DNA from: Desulfobacterales bacterium
GTDB taxonomy: Bacteria; Desulfobacterota; Desulfobacteria; Desulfobacterales; C00003060
Assembly (NCBI GenBank): GCA_030616475.1
Contig: JAUWXF010000008.1
Span: 1-49,324, forward strand
Direction: 5' to 3'
DNA length: 49,324 nucleotides
A model generated the notes under the pieces. It saw only the letters and a list, made by a program, of their open reading frames with translations. It searched no databases and had not been told where the DNA came from. Below are positions 35,804 to 45,420 of the stretch, one piece after another; the first letter of the stretch is position 1, and the number at the start of each line of letters is the position of its first letter. The translations under genes were made by a program, and so were the position numbers.

Positions 35804-36658
35804 CTAGTAATAGACAGTTCTACGTTGCTTTTCCTGCGTTTGACTCTCGATTTTCTTTATCGCCTTGGCTGGGACGCCGGCAACTACCGTATGAGGTGGA
35901 ACGTCTTTGCTGACCACCGCACCGGCTGCCACAACGGCCCCTTTTCCCACTCGAACGCCGTCGGTGATAATCGCCCCGGCGCCCAACCAAACGTCATCCT
36001 CGATAACGATGCCCTCAGCCGTAATGCCTTGTTCGACGAATGGACGGTCAGGATCATCGAACACGTGATTGACGGCGATGATTTGGGTGAAAGGTGAGGT
36101 ATAGACACGGTCTCCGATTGTTACCCCCCCTTGGCCGCGAATCACGGTATATTCGCCGATCAAGCTATCACGCCCGATCTTGATCCCAGCATGTGGGATT
36201 TCCCTGAAGTTATAAACATGCAGCACGGCGCCGTGCATGACGATGGTGTCTTCCCCGATTTCAATGCCTTGCGGACATGCGTGGAGGTAAGTACCCTGGT
36301 CCAAGTAAACGCCGTGTCCTAATTTGATTTTGTCTGCAAAACGGATGCGGGCTCCATTCTCAATCGCTGCCCAGCCAGCCATTTTTAGGATCAGACGATA
36401 AAGCACCCCCCGTATACCAATGCCCATGACAGTAGGGATCCAGCCTATTAGGGTGATCAGGGTTTGCTCAATGATATATCTTACGATACTGGAGGCCTGG
36501 CGACTTAGATAAAGGCGCAAGCCCTTAAGAGCTGGGGATTTATGACCACTTGAAGGCAAAGGCTCTAATAATTGACCAGGAGGATCTGCATTTTTGGAGT
36601 ACGAAAAGCTCTGCTTCCGCTGCCAAGAGACGTTAGAGGGTGGGCTTCTGCATTCCAA
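35804..36658 (-). CDS. Left-handed beta-helix acyltransferase
   Basis: Up to 284 residues; the only start before the fold is a TTG at 36658 or another non-ATG codon nearer the fold, so the first 45 or so residues are uncertain. After an amphipathic/hydrophobic segment ([20 protein letters not shown]) come hexapeptide repeats of a LbH fold: [55 protein letters not shown], then [10 protein letters not shown] with the usual catalytic His, and [20 protein letters not shown]. It ends [18 protein letters not shown], the typical acetyltransferase finish. It probably O- or N-acetylates a sugar of the polymer precursor. Confidence 0.85.
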   Translation of the reverse strand: MECRSPPSNVSWQRKQSFSYSKNADPPGQLLEPLPSSGHKSPALKGLRLYLSRQASSIVRYIIEQTLITLIGWIPTVMGIGIRGVLYRLILKMAGWAAIENGARIRFADKIKLGHGVYLDQGTYLHACPQGIEIGEDTIVMHGAVLHVYNFREIPHAGIKIGRDSLIGEYTVIRGQGGVTIGDRVYTSPFTQIIAVNHVFDDPDRPFVEQGITAEGIVIEDDVWLGAGAIITDGVRVGKGAVVAAGAVVSKDVPPHTVVAGVPAKAIKKIESQTQEKQRRTVYY

Positions 36659-36869
36659 ATATCAAGGTTCAAAAGAATCGGATTCCTTCCAGTATCTAAA
36701 TAGACCGCTGGGCTCAGCGAAGGAGACAAATTGCGAATTATGGAATGCTCAATCGAGCTAATTGTTTTTCTACTTTCAAAGAAACCCAGCAAGAACCAAG
36801 GTCAAGGTGATGAGATGATGAGCGTGGCGCACTGGCAAGACTGGCCAACAGCCTACTTGTGCTGTAGGC

Positions 36870-37598
36870 TCAGACACGCCTCGCTACACCAAGATCGTTT
36901 CTCGCTACAGTGAGTAGAGAGATACCAAAGGGCATGTCCATGGATCGCTCCAGACGCTTGAGCAACGGCACTAAGCGATTGAAGAAATGCAACTGTCCAG
37001 TGGGGGGCACGTCCTGTCGGAGAATTTTCCCGTTGATAAGCCAGCCAATCGAGCCCAGAGCATTTATGTACCTCTGAGTAATACAAGTCAACCCAGCTTG
37101 AGATAGCCTGCCTGCCATTTTCTGCTTGTTGTATCGTCGATAGTGGCCGATGGAGCGATCCATGGTGCCGTACAACCAATCATGGGCCGGGACCACTAAG
37201 ATCAACGTTCCACCGGGTCTTAACACCCTGCGAGCATTCCGCAGCGCCGTAATGTCATCTTCTATGTGCTCAAACACGTTCAGCGAGAAAACCGTATCAA
37301 TGTCGAAGTGACGAAGATCACCGAACGTAGTATCGGTTACGTCAGCCAAGCACACGTGCATATTAGGATAGGAGCCATATACGTCCATAGCATGTGCAAC
37401 ACTCTCTTCCGATATGTCGATCCCGACATAGAGTTCGCGATTGATCAGGTGACGAGCAAAATTACCTAAACCACAGCCGATTTCCAATACCCGCCGTCCG
37501 AGATAAGGTGCAATATTCTCGTACAGCCATAGATCGACTTGATCAATCAGTAACCGCCGTTCGCGCACTTGTTGCAACGCAATTTCACTGTATTCCAC
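36870..37598 (-). CDS. Class I SAM-dependent methyltransferase
   Basis: 242 residues with a GTG start (37596-37598) preceded by GAGGG. Motif I is VLEIGCGLGNFARHLI, followed by YVGIDISEESVAHAM, ADVTDTTFGDLRHFDIDTVF and SLNVFEHIEDDITALRNARR, then VLRPGGTLILVVPAH. This is the standard Methyltransf_11/23-type fold. In polysaccharide clusters such enzymes methylate a sugar or a chain end; the acceptor cannot be read from the sequence. Confidence 0.85.
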   Translation of the reverse strand: MEYSEIALQQVRERRLLIDQVDLWLYENIAPYLGRRVLEIGCGLGNFARHLINRELYVGIDISEESVAHAMDVYGSYPNMHVCLADVTDTTFGDLRHFDIDTVFSLNVFEHIEDDITALRNARRVLRPGGTLILVVPAHDWLYGTMDRSIGHYRRYNKQKMAGRLSQAGLTCITQRYINALGSIGWLINGKILRQDVPPTGQLHFFNRLVPLLKRLERSMDMPFGISLLTVARNDLGVARRV

Positions 37599-37643
37599 GT
37601 CACCCTCTCACATCCAGATCAGCGTTCTGGGCCAATGTGTCAT

Positions 37644-37764
37644 TATAACTTGATTGTATAGGAATTTCCTTTTTTCGAGCGGCGAATTCAGCCGTCGTAG
37701 CCAGGGCTACTATGGCGAAGTCGGCACCGCGTTACATAAAATCGCGAAGCGATTTTATAACTTG
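37644..37764 (+). repeat. Dispersed palindromic element, TATAACTTG family, copy 2
   Basis: It begins TATAACTTGATTGTATAGG and AATTTCCTTTTTTCGAGCGG, has an extra internal insert (GCCGTCGTAGCCAGGGCTAC), resumes CCGCGTTACATAA and ends in the hairpin AAAATCGCGAAGCGATTTT followed by TATAACTTG. Its right end supplies the last two sense codons and the TAA stop (37755-37757) of the minus-strand GT-C-like gene. Confidence 0.75.
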
Positions 37765-39395
37765 TCATGTCTGACACGATAAACGTCAACTTGTGGCGCA
37801 GAGAAAGCCAACGCCATCCACGGTGAACTTGTAGGATCATAACCGCCCAGTGCCCGCTCTGCAGGTCCTTGAAAAACATAGTCTACACCAAAGGTGTGCA
37901 GGGTCTTTGCTCGCTCATCCTCCGGTGTGGCAGCCTCAAAGAAGCGCGACACGCGATCTCGCTTGCCATAAAAGTCTACCGTCGACGCCCAATGGCCAAG
38001 AAAGGCCGTGTTGCCGCTGAGGAACGGGATGTATTGTCCAACGGTGAGTGAACTGAGAACGATGTCTTCGGGTTCCGTGTTTTTGTCCAGCCACTTCAGG
38101 GCTGCCACCTCGTCATGGTAGAGGTAGTAGGGGTAGTCGTGGCGTGCCAGATCCACGAAGCGCCAGGCGAATAAATAGAGATTTGTGAGCGATGCTATCA
38201 GGATGACGCCAACAGTTAGAGACCGAACCACCCATTGGGGGTTCCATTGAGGCTTCGCTTCTCCAGTATATTCCAAGATCACGGGAATGATATGGCTGAA
38301 AAGGCCCCTTCCAGCCAGGATGCAGACTGGTATTTGCCAACTGTTCAGCATATGGACTTGAAAGTCCGTGGGCACGTAAAGAAGCAGGAAGCCAGTTAGA
38401 AACCAACCCTTTACGAACAGGAATTCATCAGAGTCCTTGTTGAGAGGAAAAAGCCCATCAAAGGTCAGCACGGCCAAAAGGAGTGGGAGCCCCATCAAGA
38501 TTATCAGGTGGAATGGATCGGGCGTGTACACACCAGCGTTGGCAAACTGGGCGAGCACTTCTTTCCATATAGGACTTGTGCGTGTAAGCCACACCGAATA
38601 GAGACCTGGCCACCAGGAGATCAAGCCGACGATTAGATTGCTTTTTACCAAGAACCAAGGGATTCGCCGATCTCGGATGGTGATCAGAAAGGTAAAAGTG
38701 CCCAGAACGCCGTAAAGGATCAGGAGGTCATAGGCATGTTGCAGGCTCAGGATCAATCCAACTACTCCGGCAGCAACGGCATAGCGCCACTGCTGCTTGC
38801 TGTGCCCCAAAATGGCCAGTACGAAGACAATTACAATCAACGCATTGGCAAGGATAAAATGAGGAAAGGCCATAATGCATAAGAAGGAGTTAGGTTCCGC
38901 GATATAAACATCAAGTGGATACAGCAGTTCACCTTTGGTCACGGTGTACTTCATGAGGACCAGAACCCACCCGAATCCGGCCGCAAAGACAGCGAGCAGG
39001 AATGCCATTCTTCGCACCCTTGGCTCCGGCAGAGCAAGCATGCAAAAAGCGTAGACAGCTCCGAGGAAGGCTATTCCGGCGAACAGCCTTAAGAACTGGT
39101 GTAAAACCGTGAAGCCCAACCCGGTGTACCAACCCAGTCGCCCCATTACCCACCAGAGCAGATTGAAGAAAACGGGATCGTTGGGCTCCGGGGTCATTTT
39201 GTTTTCAATAAGATTTGCCGTCTGAAATTCTCTGAACCAAGATAAGTATTGCCCGTAATCGGACACGTTTAATAGCACACCCGTAAATTCCCGATTAGGT
39301 GGCGCAGTCAAGTGTCCAAACAGATAAGGCAGAGTACTTACTAGAAGCACTGAGATCGTCACTATCAGCCAAACTCGCTTCTCTGAATAGGTCAT
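37755..39395 (-). CDS. Polytopic membrane protein, GT-C glycosyltransferase-like
   Basis: 546 residues from the ATG at 39393-39395; the TTG at 39407 is less likely. About 11 membrane helices follow a first helix (VWLIVTISVLLVSTLPYLFG) and a periplasmic loop with acidic residues (VLLNVSDYGQYLSWFREFQ, MTPEPNDPVFFNLLWW). The C-terminal soluble domain has ALKWLDKNTEPEDIVLSS, as in many GT-C-like proteins. The layout suits a polyprenyl-phosphate-sugar-dependent glycosyltransferase or a relative, but the catalytic residue is not certain. The last codons come from a repeat element, so the natural C-terminus may have been trimmed. Confidence 0.6.
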   Translation of the reverse strand: MTYSEKRVWLIVTISVLLVSTLPYLFGHLTAPPNREFTGVLLNVSDYGQYLSWFREFQTANLIENKMTPEPNDPVFFNLLWWVMGRLGWYTGLGFTVLHQFLRLFAGIAFLGAVYAFCMLALPEPRVRRMAFLLAVFAAGFGWVLVLMKYTVTKGELLYPLDVYIAEPNSFLCIMAFPHFILANALIVIVFVLAILGHSKQQWRYAVAAGVVGLILSLQHAYDLLILYGVLGTFTFLITIRDRRIPWFLVKSNLIVGLISWWPGLYSVWLTRTSPIWKEVLAQFANAGVYTPDPFHLIILMGLPLLLAVLTFDGLFPLNKDSDEFLFVKGWFLTGFLLLYVPTDFQVHMLNSWQIPVCILAGRGLFSHIIPVILEYTGEAKPQWNPQWVVRSLTVGVILIASLTNLYLFAWRFVDLARHDYPYYLYHDEVAALKWLDKNTEPEDIVLSSLTVGQYIPFLSGNTAFLGHWASTVDFYGKRDRVSRFFEAATPEDERAKTLHTFGVDYVFQGPAERALGGYDPTSSPWMALAFSAPQVDVYRVRHDKL

Positions 39396-39540
39396 AATTG
39401 CTGCCAACTAGTAAAGCTATCTTTGAATCCGATTTGCATATCCTCACATGTGGCCCCTTTTCTAAAGAGCCTCTTTATCACCTAAAATGACGCCTGTCTA
39501 AATGGTGTCCATTGTAAAATTCATACCGAATTTTGCTTCA

Positions 39541-40689
39541 CTATAGGAAAGCTTCCGCATAAAGCTCCAACATCTCTCTCGCATAGTTCTCCCAGGTGAA
39601 AATACCACCCCTGACATGGCCTCTTTCTGCCAATTCATTTCTTGCACGTTCTGAATCTAGCAAATACAGGATGGCGGCACACAATTCATCTGAATCATTG
39701 ACATTTTCATAGTAGGCAATAGCATCATCTCCAACTTCCACATTGGGAACCAATTTAGATGCAAGTACAACGCACTTGCATTTCATGGCTTCAATAATCA
39801 TATTACAAAACATTTCATATTGAGTTGGTAAAACAAAAAGTGAGGCACCGTTATAGAACCATACCAATTTCTCATGTGCAATTTGATAACTAAAAAACTT
39901 GACGTATTCCTGGATTTTGAGTTTTGACGTAATCATATCTAACTCTTTTTCAGTCTGGAATGTCGGACCTGTTACGACTAAACTAAAGTTTTCTTTAAAG
40001 GATTTGGGAAGTTTGCTATAAGCTTCCAATAGAACAAATAGATTCTTATTTCCAAACGCCATCATATATTCATGACTAACTCCAATTGTGTTTTTGAATT
40101 TGTCTATTTCACTAGTGTCATCAATTACTCTAAAATGCTCGTTGTCTCCACCTGGATAAATCACCTTCAGATTAGAATCAGGAATATTTAGATATTTTTT
40201 AAACTCGTTTTTCATATAATTTGTAATACAATGAATTTTCCGTGCTTTTCTTGCGACTTCAGCAAAAGTGATTTTGTTATACTCTCGCCAAGCACTGATT
40301 TTCAAAAACGCCCTAAGAGGCAAGTCGCAACGATAATGCCGCTTGTACAGGGTTAAATCATTAGCGGATATCATATACGGTAAGTCCAATTTGGGGTAAG
40401 GATCAACGATAAGGTGAAAACCGGAAAAATTGAACTTCTTTGTTAGCTTTTTGAAGCGGAACCAGTCGTTGCAAATGGTATCAAATTGTTTGAGTCTACA
40501 GGGCAGTCTTTTAAAAACAACGTTGTCGTTGGTAAAAGGTTGCTGAATTTCTAACGGGCCGTCAATATACAAAATATACTCATTTTTGTTATCCAGGCGG
40601 AGCATGTGGGTCAGGTAATTTTTAAGATAACTAAGTCGGCCATCTAAACGCCGATGAGTAAGTCTTCGGGCATCTATACCAATTCTCAT
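39541..40689 (-). CDS. GT4 family glycosyltransferase
   Basis: 382 residues; the ATG overlaps the upstream stop (ATGA), so it is coupled to the GT4 gene at 40686-41867. The N-terminal domain starts MRIGIDARRLTHRRLDGRLS. The C-terminal GT-B half has NLKVIYPGGDNEHFRV, MAFGNKNLFVLLEAYSKLP, and FVLPTQYEMFCNMIIEAMKC with the donor-site Glu pair, then AIAYYENVNDSDELCAAILY. It is a retaining sugar transferase acting on the cytoplasmic side; donor and acceptor are unknown. It is AT-rich. A decayed relative of its N-terminus lies after capA (19475-19631). Confidence 0.87.
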   Translation of the reverse strand: MRIGIDARRLTHRRLDGRLSYLKNYLTHMLRLDNKNEYILYIDGPLEIQQPFTNDNVVFKRLPCRLKQFDTICNDWFRFKKLTKKFNFSGFHLIVDPYPKLDLPYMISANDLTLYKRHYRCDLPLRAFLKISAWREYNKITFAEVARKARKIHCITNYMKNEFKKYLNIPDSNLKVIYPGGDNEHFRVIDDTSEIDKFKNTIGVSHEYMMAFGNKNLFVLLEAYSKLPKSFKENFSLVVTGPTFQTEKELDMITSKLKIQEYVKFFSYQIAHEKLVWFYNGASLFVLPTQYEMFCNMIIEAMKCKCVVLASKLVPNVEVGDDAIAYYENVNDSDELCAAILYLLDSERARNELAERGHVRGGIFTWENYAREMLELYAEAFL

Positions 40690-41867
40690 TTTGCCACCTC
40701 TAAAATGTTTGAATAGAGTGCTTGGAATTCTTTTACGTGTCGGTGGAGAGTAAACTTCTGCTCTACTCGATTACGACCTGCAATTCCCATCCGTTCTCGC
40801 GCTTTTGGATCCTTTAATAATTCTATAATCGCTTCCGACAGTGCCTCCGAATCTCCGACCGGATATATTTTACCAGCTATATCGTGCAAAACTATTTCTC
40901 TAGATCCACCCGTGTCGCTTACAATAACAGGTTTGCTTGCAGCCATGGCCTCGATCAATACCAAGGCAGCAGGTTCTGGAGACAGTCTACAATGAACTAG
41001 TATATCAATGGAAGAAATGATGTTGGGGGTATCACTTCGCCATCCTGTAAAGATTACGTTTTGCTTAAGCTTCAAATCCTCTACAAGCTTATATAATCCT
41101 TTTTGGTACTCGTCTTGAAATAAATATCCGACGATTAGAAACTTGGCGTGGGGAAAGCTTTTGATTACTCCTGCAGCCGCTTCAATAAAGATATGAGCTC
41201 CCTTTTCTTCTCTTGGTTGACCTATGATAGCCATAACAGGATCATCATGTCCAATGTTAAAGCACTTTCGGATATTATATCCGCGAGTATGATCACCTTT
41301 TTCTAAATCGACGCCATTACGAATGGTAAGGAGTTTCTTCTGATGAATTGCGCAATTCAAATTCTTTTTGCAAGCATCTGATACCGTCACTGTTTTTGCA
41401 CACGTAATTCCGACGAATTTATAGTTTAACCAGCTGTGAAATCGGATTTTCCTCATATTGTGTTCATGAAAGATAAAGGGGGTTTTAGTGAATAGAGCAG
41501 CAAAAGTACAGTATAGCGACACGGGATAATTATTGGCATGGATTAGATGAATCTTATATCTTCTTATGCAAGGAACAAGCTCAATTGTGATTCTATATAT
41601 TAAAGCTATTCTAGCAATAATTTTTTTCACCCCAAATCCAGTTTCAAAATAATGCATGGATTTAAAGTCACGAAAAGCATTGCTTTTCCAATAAGGAATA
41701 TTCTCTTCTTCTAGAATCCTCATAAGCGCTTCGTTTTTTTTGTTCGTAAAAACAATTGGTCTGAAACGGTTTTTATTTATATTCTTTATGAGTCGAATAA
41801 GGACTATTCCGGCTCCTGTCAGTCCTGTTTCTTCTGAAAAGAACAGAATATTATAACGATGATTCAT
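40686..41867 (-). CDS. GT4 family glycosyltransferase
   Basis: 393 residues, GAGAAGG just upstream of the ATG. The GT-B fold is shown by NILFFSEETGLTGAGIVLIR, the middle TIRNGVDLEKGDH, AIIGQPREEKGAHIFIEAAA, NVIFTGWRSDTPNIISSIDI and SPEPAALVLIEAMAASKPVI, then VSDTGGSREIVLHDIAGKIY. The EPAALVLIEAMA stretch carries the typical E-x7-E pair. It is translationally coupled to the next GT4 and is AT-rich like it, so the two probably entered as a pair. Confidence 0.88.
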   Translation of the reverse strand: MNHRYNILFFSEETGLTGAGIVLIRLIKNINKNRFRPIVFTNKKNEALMRILEEENIPYWKSNAFRDFKSMHYFETGFGVKKIIARIALIYRITIELVPCIRRYKIHLIHANNYPVSLYCTFAALFTKTPFIFHEHNMRKIRFHSWLNYKFVGITCAKTVTVSDACKKNLNCAIHQKKLLTIRNGVDLEKGDHTRGYNIRKCFNIGHDDPVMAIIGQPREEKGAHIFIEAAAGVIKSFPHAKFLIVGYLFQDEYQKGLYKLVEDLKLKQNVIFTGWRSDTPNIISSIDILVHCRLSPEPAALVLIEAMAASKPVIVSDTGGSREIVLHDIAGKIYPVGDSEALSEAIIELLKDPKARERMGIAGRNRVEQKFTLHRHVKEFQALYSNILEVAK

Positions 41868-42190
41868 ATTGGCCTTCTCAAATCGGTTTATAGAACTACA
41901 GATTTACAATTTGACTATGCTATCAATCTGGACTTTGTTTAGCAAACGCGGTGAGTAAGATCTATAAAAAGAGGCAGGCAAATTATGAACGGTCACATAG
42001 CTCTTCCATCTATTCGAGTATGAATTAACCGCCCTCTGTGTCATTGTGATATTTCGTCCTTTCAAACTTCAAAAACTTCTGGGTCTGTCGCACTATGATG
42101 GATAGGGAATCCTTTTGTTGACGGATCCCTCGCACCGTTGCGGTTTTATGGGTATCTTGAAAGACATGGATGTTTGAGCACGTAGGCAAT
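41868..42190. other. Intergenic stretch between GT4 genes
   Basis: No coding sequence is visible. Near 42183-42200 AGGCAA-TTTAAT-TTGCCT forms a 6-bp hairpin overlapping the end of the upstream gene. The gap separates an AT-rich gene pair from a GC-richer block, so it may mark a join between differently derived segments. Confidence 0.4.
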
Positions 42191-43510
42191 TTAATTTGCC
42201 TGCAGGGAAGTATAGATTTGAAGCAACTCTCGGATTTCTTCCTGCACCGTCTTGACCAGCGGCATATCCCGGCCCAGATTCGAGACTAAGTGAGGTTGGT
42301 CAATAAAACGTTGCAACACCCGAGCTAAGGACTTGGCATTTCCTGGCTCAAATTGAAAGCCGTTGACACCATCTGCAACCAATTCGCCCATGCCCCCCAA
42401 ACGCGAAACCACGACTGGCGTGCCCGTGACGAACGCTTCCAGGATGACGTTGGGGCTGTTCTCATACCATACGGACGGCACCACCAACACATTTATGCCC
42501 GCGTGTATACGTCTAATCTGGGAATTTTGGAATCGTCCGGCAAACACAATGTCTTCCCGGCCCTGTACCTGTTTATGCAACTGCTTTGCAAAGTCAGGAA
42601 ACTGGTCGGTGTCACCATAGAGTATCAACTGGGGAGCTTTCTCTCTGGCTCGTAAGCGATAGAATGCTTCTACAAGAACATCTACCCCTTTATGTTTGGC
42701 TATTTGCCCAATGTAGCCAATCCGCAAATGTGACTTATTACTTGTGGGCTTCCCATCTACCCAATTTGTCGTGTCTAACCCTTGTCGCATATACACAAAA
42801 CGGAGCGGCGCAACCCCCCGCGCTTCAAACAACTGTTTCAGAAACTGGGAGGGTGAGATGACGAAGTCTACAGTGTCGAGCAGAGATACTAGATATGATT
42901 TCCGCGCTTGAAGTGCTGCCAGAAGTGCGTCGTTGTTTTTGCGCCAGATAAGAGAAAACGCTCGACCAAGCATCCCTCCACTTAATTGGTCAGGGAGACG
43001 ATAACGACGCTGTTCCTTCCGCAAGCAGAGCGCGCAAGCCAGTGGGTCAGCGGGCGTGGTGCACAGCGAGTCGTCGCTGCACACTAGGGTGATGCGTGGA
43101 CACAAGAACCAGAAGTCCGTCAACGTCACCACCGTTGGCACGCCCACCGACTGGGCAGCTTCAATGGTGCTGCCCGATAACAGGTAGCCACTAATCAGGT
43201 GCAAGACGTCGGGTCCGAACTCATCCAACAAGTCGCTCACATGTTGCCCAATAATCGGGTTACGGTAGCTCCACAGAAAAGGATTCGGTGATTGAGCCAA
43301 GTTGAAATACAGCCGACATACGGCCACCCCATCGTAAGTTGTCTCATCGTATTTCAACGTCTGTCCACCTCCGTGGGTGATGGAATCAACGCAGACGACT
43401 TGCACCTGGTGTCCAGCCTGCTGCAGTCCACGGGCAGTACGGTAAGCGCGCCACTCCGCACCGCCACCAAAGGCAGGAGGAAAGTGATGGACAGCCATCA
43501 GGACTTTCAT
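42191..43510 (-). CDS. GT4 family glycosyltransferase
   Basis: A 439-residue protein. N-terminal MKVLMAVHHFPPAFGGGAEW (glycine loop), then a cysteine-rich stretch (FLCPRITLVCSDDSLCTTP, then CALCLRKEQRRY) often seen in this GT4 subgroup. The C-terminal half has RIGYIGQIAKHKGVDVLVEA, DIVFAGRFQNSQIRRIHAGI and VPSVWYENSPNVILEAFVTG with the donor-site Glu pair, then SRLGGMGELVADGVNGFQFE. It starts 9 bases after the asparagine-synthase-like gene. It is a retaining glycosyltransferase for an unknown step of polymer assembly. Confidence 0.88.
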   Translation of the reverse strand: MKVLMAVHHFPPAFGGGAEWRAYRTARGLQQAGHQVQVVCVDSITHGGGQTLKYDETTYDGVAVCRLYFNLAQSPNPFLWSYRNPIIGQHVSDLLDEFGPDVLHLISGYLLSGSTIEAAQSVGVPTVVTLTDFWFLCPRITLVCSDDSLCTTPADPLACALCLRKEQRRYRLPDQLSGGMLGRAFSLIWRKNNDALLAALQARKSYLVSLLDTVDFVISPSQFLKQLFEARGVAPLRFVYMRQGLDTTNWVDGKPTSNKSHLRIGYIGQIAKHKGVDVLVEAFYRLRAREKAPQLILYGDTDQFPDFAKQLHKQVQGREDIVFAGRFQNSQIRRIHAGINVLVVPSVWYENSPNVILEAFVTGTPVVVSRLGGMGELVADGVNGFQFEPGNAKSLARVLQRFIDQPHLVSNLGRDMPLVKTVQEEIRELLQIYTSLQAN

Positions 43511-43519
43511 ACCTATCTC

Positions 43520-45406
43520 TCAATCATAGAAACGACGTAGCATCATCTCGTAGGTCATGATCGGTGCAATCTTGCCGATGGTGTGCAATTCCCGAGCTGA
43601 TAAGTGCCGTTCCCAAAGTGCACGCAATGCATCTGGATTAAAGATACCGCGTTCAAGTGTTCGTTTGCCAAGCAAGATGCTCTCAGCCCAATCTCGCAAA
43701 TCTGTGCGCAACCAGTTTTCATAGTCCGCGTACAGGCTGACTTTTTGAGGAAAGATCGGAGCAAGGTGACGATTTATGCGATTCTTCACTTTTTGAAGCA
43801 GCGCATGGCCTAATCTGATTACTCGATGATCAGTGATCAGTTGATCCGTACTCTCCCGCGGCACCATAGCCAATTCCGGCATTTCGTGGTTGATGATTGC
43901 AACATGCAAACGAGACGCATAACGCATGTCCAGCGGCAAAGAGTACATAAAATCAAAAAGCGCGTAATCATAAAATGGATAGCGAGTCTCGATGTGCGAA
44001 CGCATAAACACAACAGAGTAGTGAGTTCTGCGTCCGGTTTGGTTCCACAGAGTAAAGTACTCGTACTGCCGCCAGTGCTCGAATCCAGAGAACTTACTCA
44101 CTTCTGCGCTTAGACTTTCAAACGCACGCCCTTGCATCTGTGGGACTAGCTCTGGTGTATACAGGAGACGTTCTTCCGCCTCGTCGATACATGGCCATGA
44201 TGCCTTCTGATTCATAATCCAAAAAAGATATGTCAAGAAAGCGGTATGATTAGTCAAATAGGTCATACGAGGAGCCAGAGCATCAAACACCCGATTGCCG
44301 ATAACGATATCGCCAAAGAAGCCCGTCAAGTTATAGTCAATCAGCTCTCTTGCCATGGGCAGGGTGCTGATGCCATGCATATGCAGCCATGTATGGAGCC
44401 CCTCAGTCAGCTCTATATGGAAATCCACATTTTCTTGAACCCACTTGCCGTCCCTAAACTCAAAGAGGTGATGAGGACTGTGCGCTTTTTTGGCGAGCTG
44501 ACGGGCATAGATAACGTCTCTGGAGTTGCGCGCACCGTAAGTGAGCGAAACAGCAGATCCAAATTTGCGAGCCATTCCCAGGGCAGTGCGTGAATCAAGT
44601 CCGCCAGTAAGATACACACCAGCCCGAAGATTGTCAGCCGTCAAGCGTTCAAATGCCTGCATCAATAGCCGACTCGCCTCGCCAACAACTTCATCAAATG
44701 ATGTATGTGGCGATATCTCTGACGGTATGTGAGTGTAATCCCAGAACTTTTCGATTTTGAGTTCGTCTGTGGCAAGATCATAGGTCAGGATGGAACCACC
44801 AGGAATGTATTCAATTCCTTCAAAAAAGGTCTTTTCACCTAACATACGATCAAAGCGTATATACTCCGAAAAAGCCGTCAGGTTTAACCGTTTGTGGAAT
44901 TTCTCATCTTGCAGAATTCCCTTAAGTTCTGGTGCAAATACCAATCGCCCCATGTAGTGAGCGTAGAATGTAGGGTAGCGAGAGAATCGATCGTTCACGA
45001 TGAACAGCTTGGATGTCTGGGTATCCCATATGCAGGTAATAAATGGCCCCTCAATTTCCTGCGCAAAAGCCAATCCTTTAGCCTGGTACAAGTGCAATAC
45101 GAGTTCTTCGAAGCTTTCTGTATGGAGGACATGCCCTTCAACTTCAAGCCTATCGCGAATAGATTGTACCTTATATAGCTCTCCACAGAAGAAAACGATA
45201 AGATTACCCGTCTCGTTCTGTGCAGGTTGTGTCGTCCGATTAAGAATCCCGATACCAATTCGCCCCAGGCCCACATTGGCGTTTTCATCGGTGTGAGTCT
45301 CGACCACATACCAATCACGGTGAGACATCGCCTCGCCCATCCGGGTGAGAAGCTTGTCAATGTGTGTATTTCGTTTGGAATTCAACACCCCAAAGATCCC
45401 ACTCAT
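43520..45406 (-). CDS. Asparagine-synthase-like amidotransferase lacking the N-terminal cysteine
   Basis: 628 residues from the ATG at 45404-45406 with AGGAG 8 bases upstream; the longer frame comes from a MITE. The N-terminal Ntn-type glutaminase domain normally begins MCGI, with Cys2 as the nucleophile; here it is MSGIFGVLNSKRN (codon AGT). The remaining fold (VGLGRIGIGILN, NLIVFFCGELYKVQSIRDRL) is kept. The synthetase domain has the pyrophosphate loop VYLTGGLDSRTALGMARKF. In surface-polymer clusters AsnB-like enzymes amidate uronic or amino-acid substituents. With Ser at position 2 the enzyme may use free ammonia, retain weak activity, or have another role. The region IETRYPFYDYALFDFMYSLP is typical of the family. 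Confidence 0.85.
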   Translation of the reverse strand: MSGIFGVLNSKRNTHIDKLLTRMGEAMSHRDWYVVETHTDENANVGLGRIGIGILNRTTQPAQNETGNLIVFFCGELYKVQSIRDRLEVEGHVLHTESFEELVLHLYQAKGLAFAQEIEGPFITCIWDTQTSKLFIVNDRFSRYPTFYAHYMGRLVFAPELKGILQDEKFHKRLNLTAFSEYIRFDRMLGEKTFFEGIEYIPGGSILTYDLATDELKIEKFWDYTHIPSEISPHTSFDEVVGEASRLLMQAFERLTADNLRAGVYLTGGLDSRTALGMARKFGSAVSLTYGARNSRDVIYARQLAKKAHSPHHLFEFRDGKWVQENVDFHIELTEGLHTWLHMHGISTLPMARELIDYNLTGFFGDIVIGNRVFDALAPRMTYLTNHTAFLTYLFWIMNQKASWPCIDEAEERLLYTPELVPQMQGRAFESLSAEVSKFSGFEHWRQYEYFTLWNQTGRRTHYSVVFMRSHIETRYPFYDYALFDFMYSLPLDMRYASRLHVAIINHEMPELAMVPRESTDQLITDHRVIRLGHALLQKVKNRINRHLAPIFPQKVSLYADYENWLRTDLRDWAESILLGKRTLERGIFNPDALRALWERHLSARELHTIGKIAPIMTYEMMLRRFYD

Positions 45407-45420
45407 TTGCAAATCTCCTA

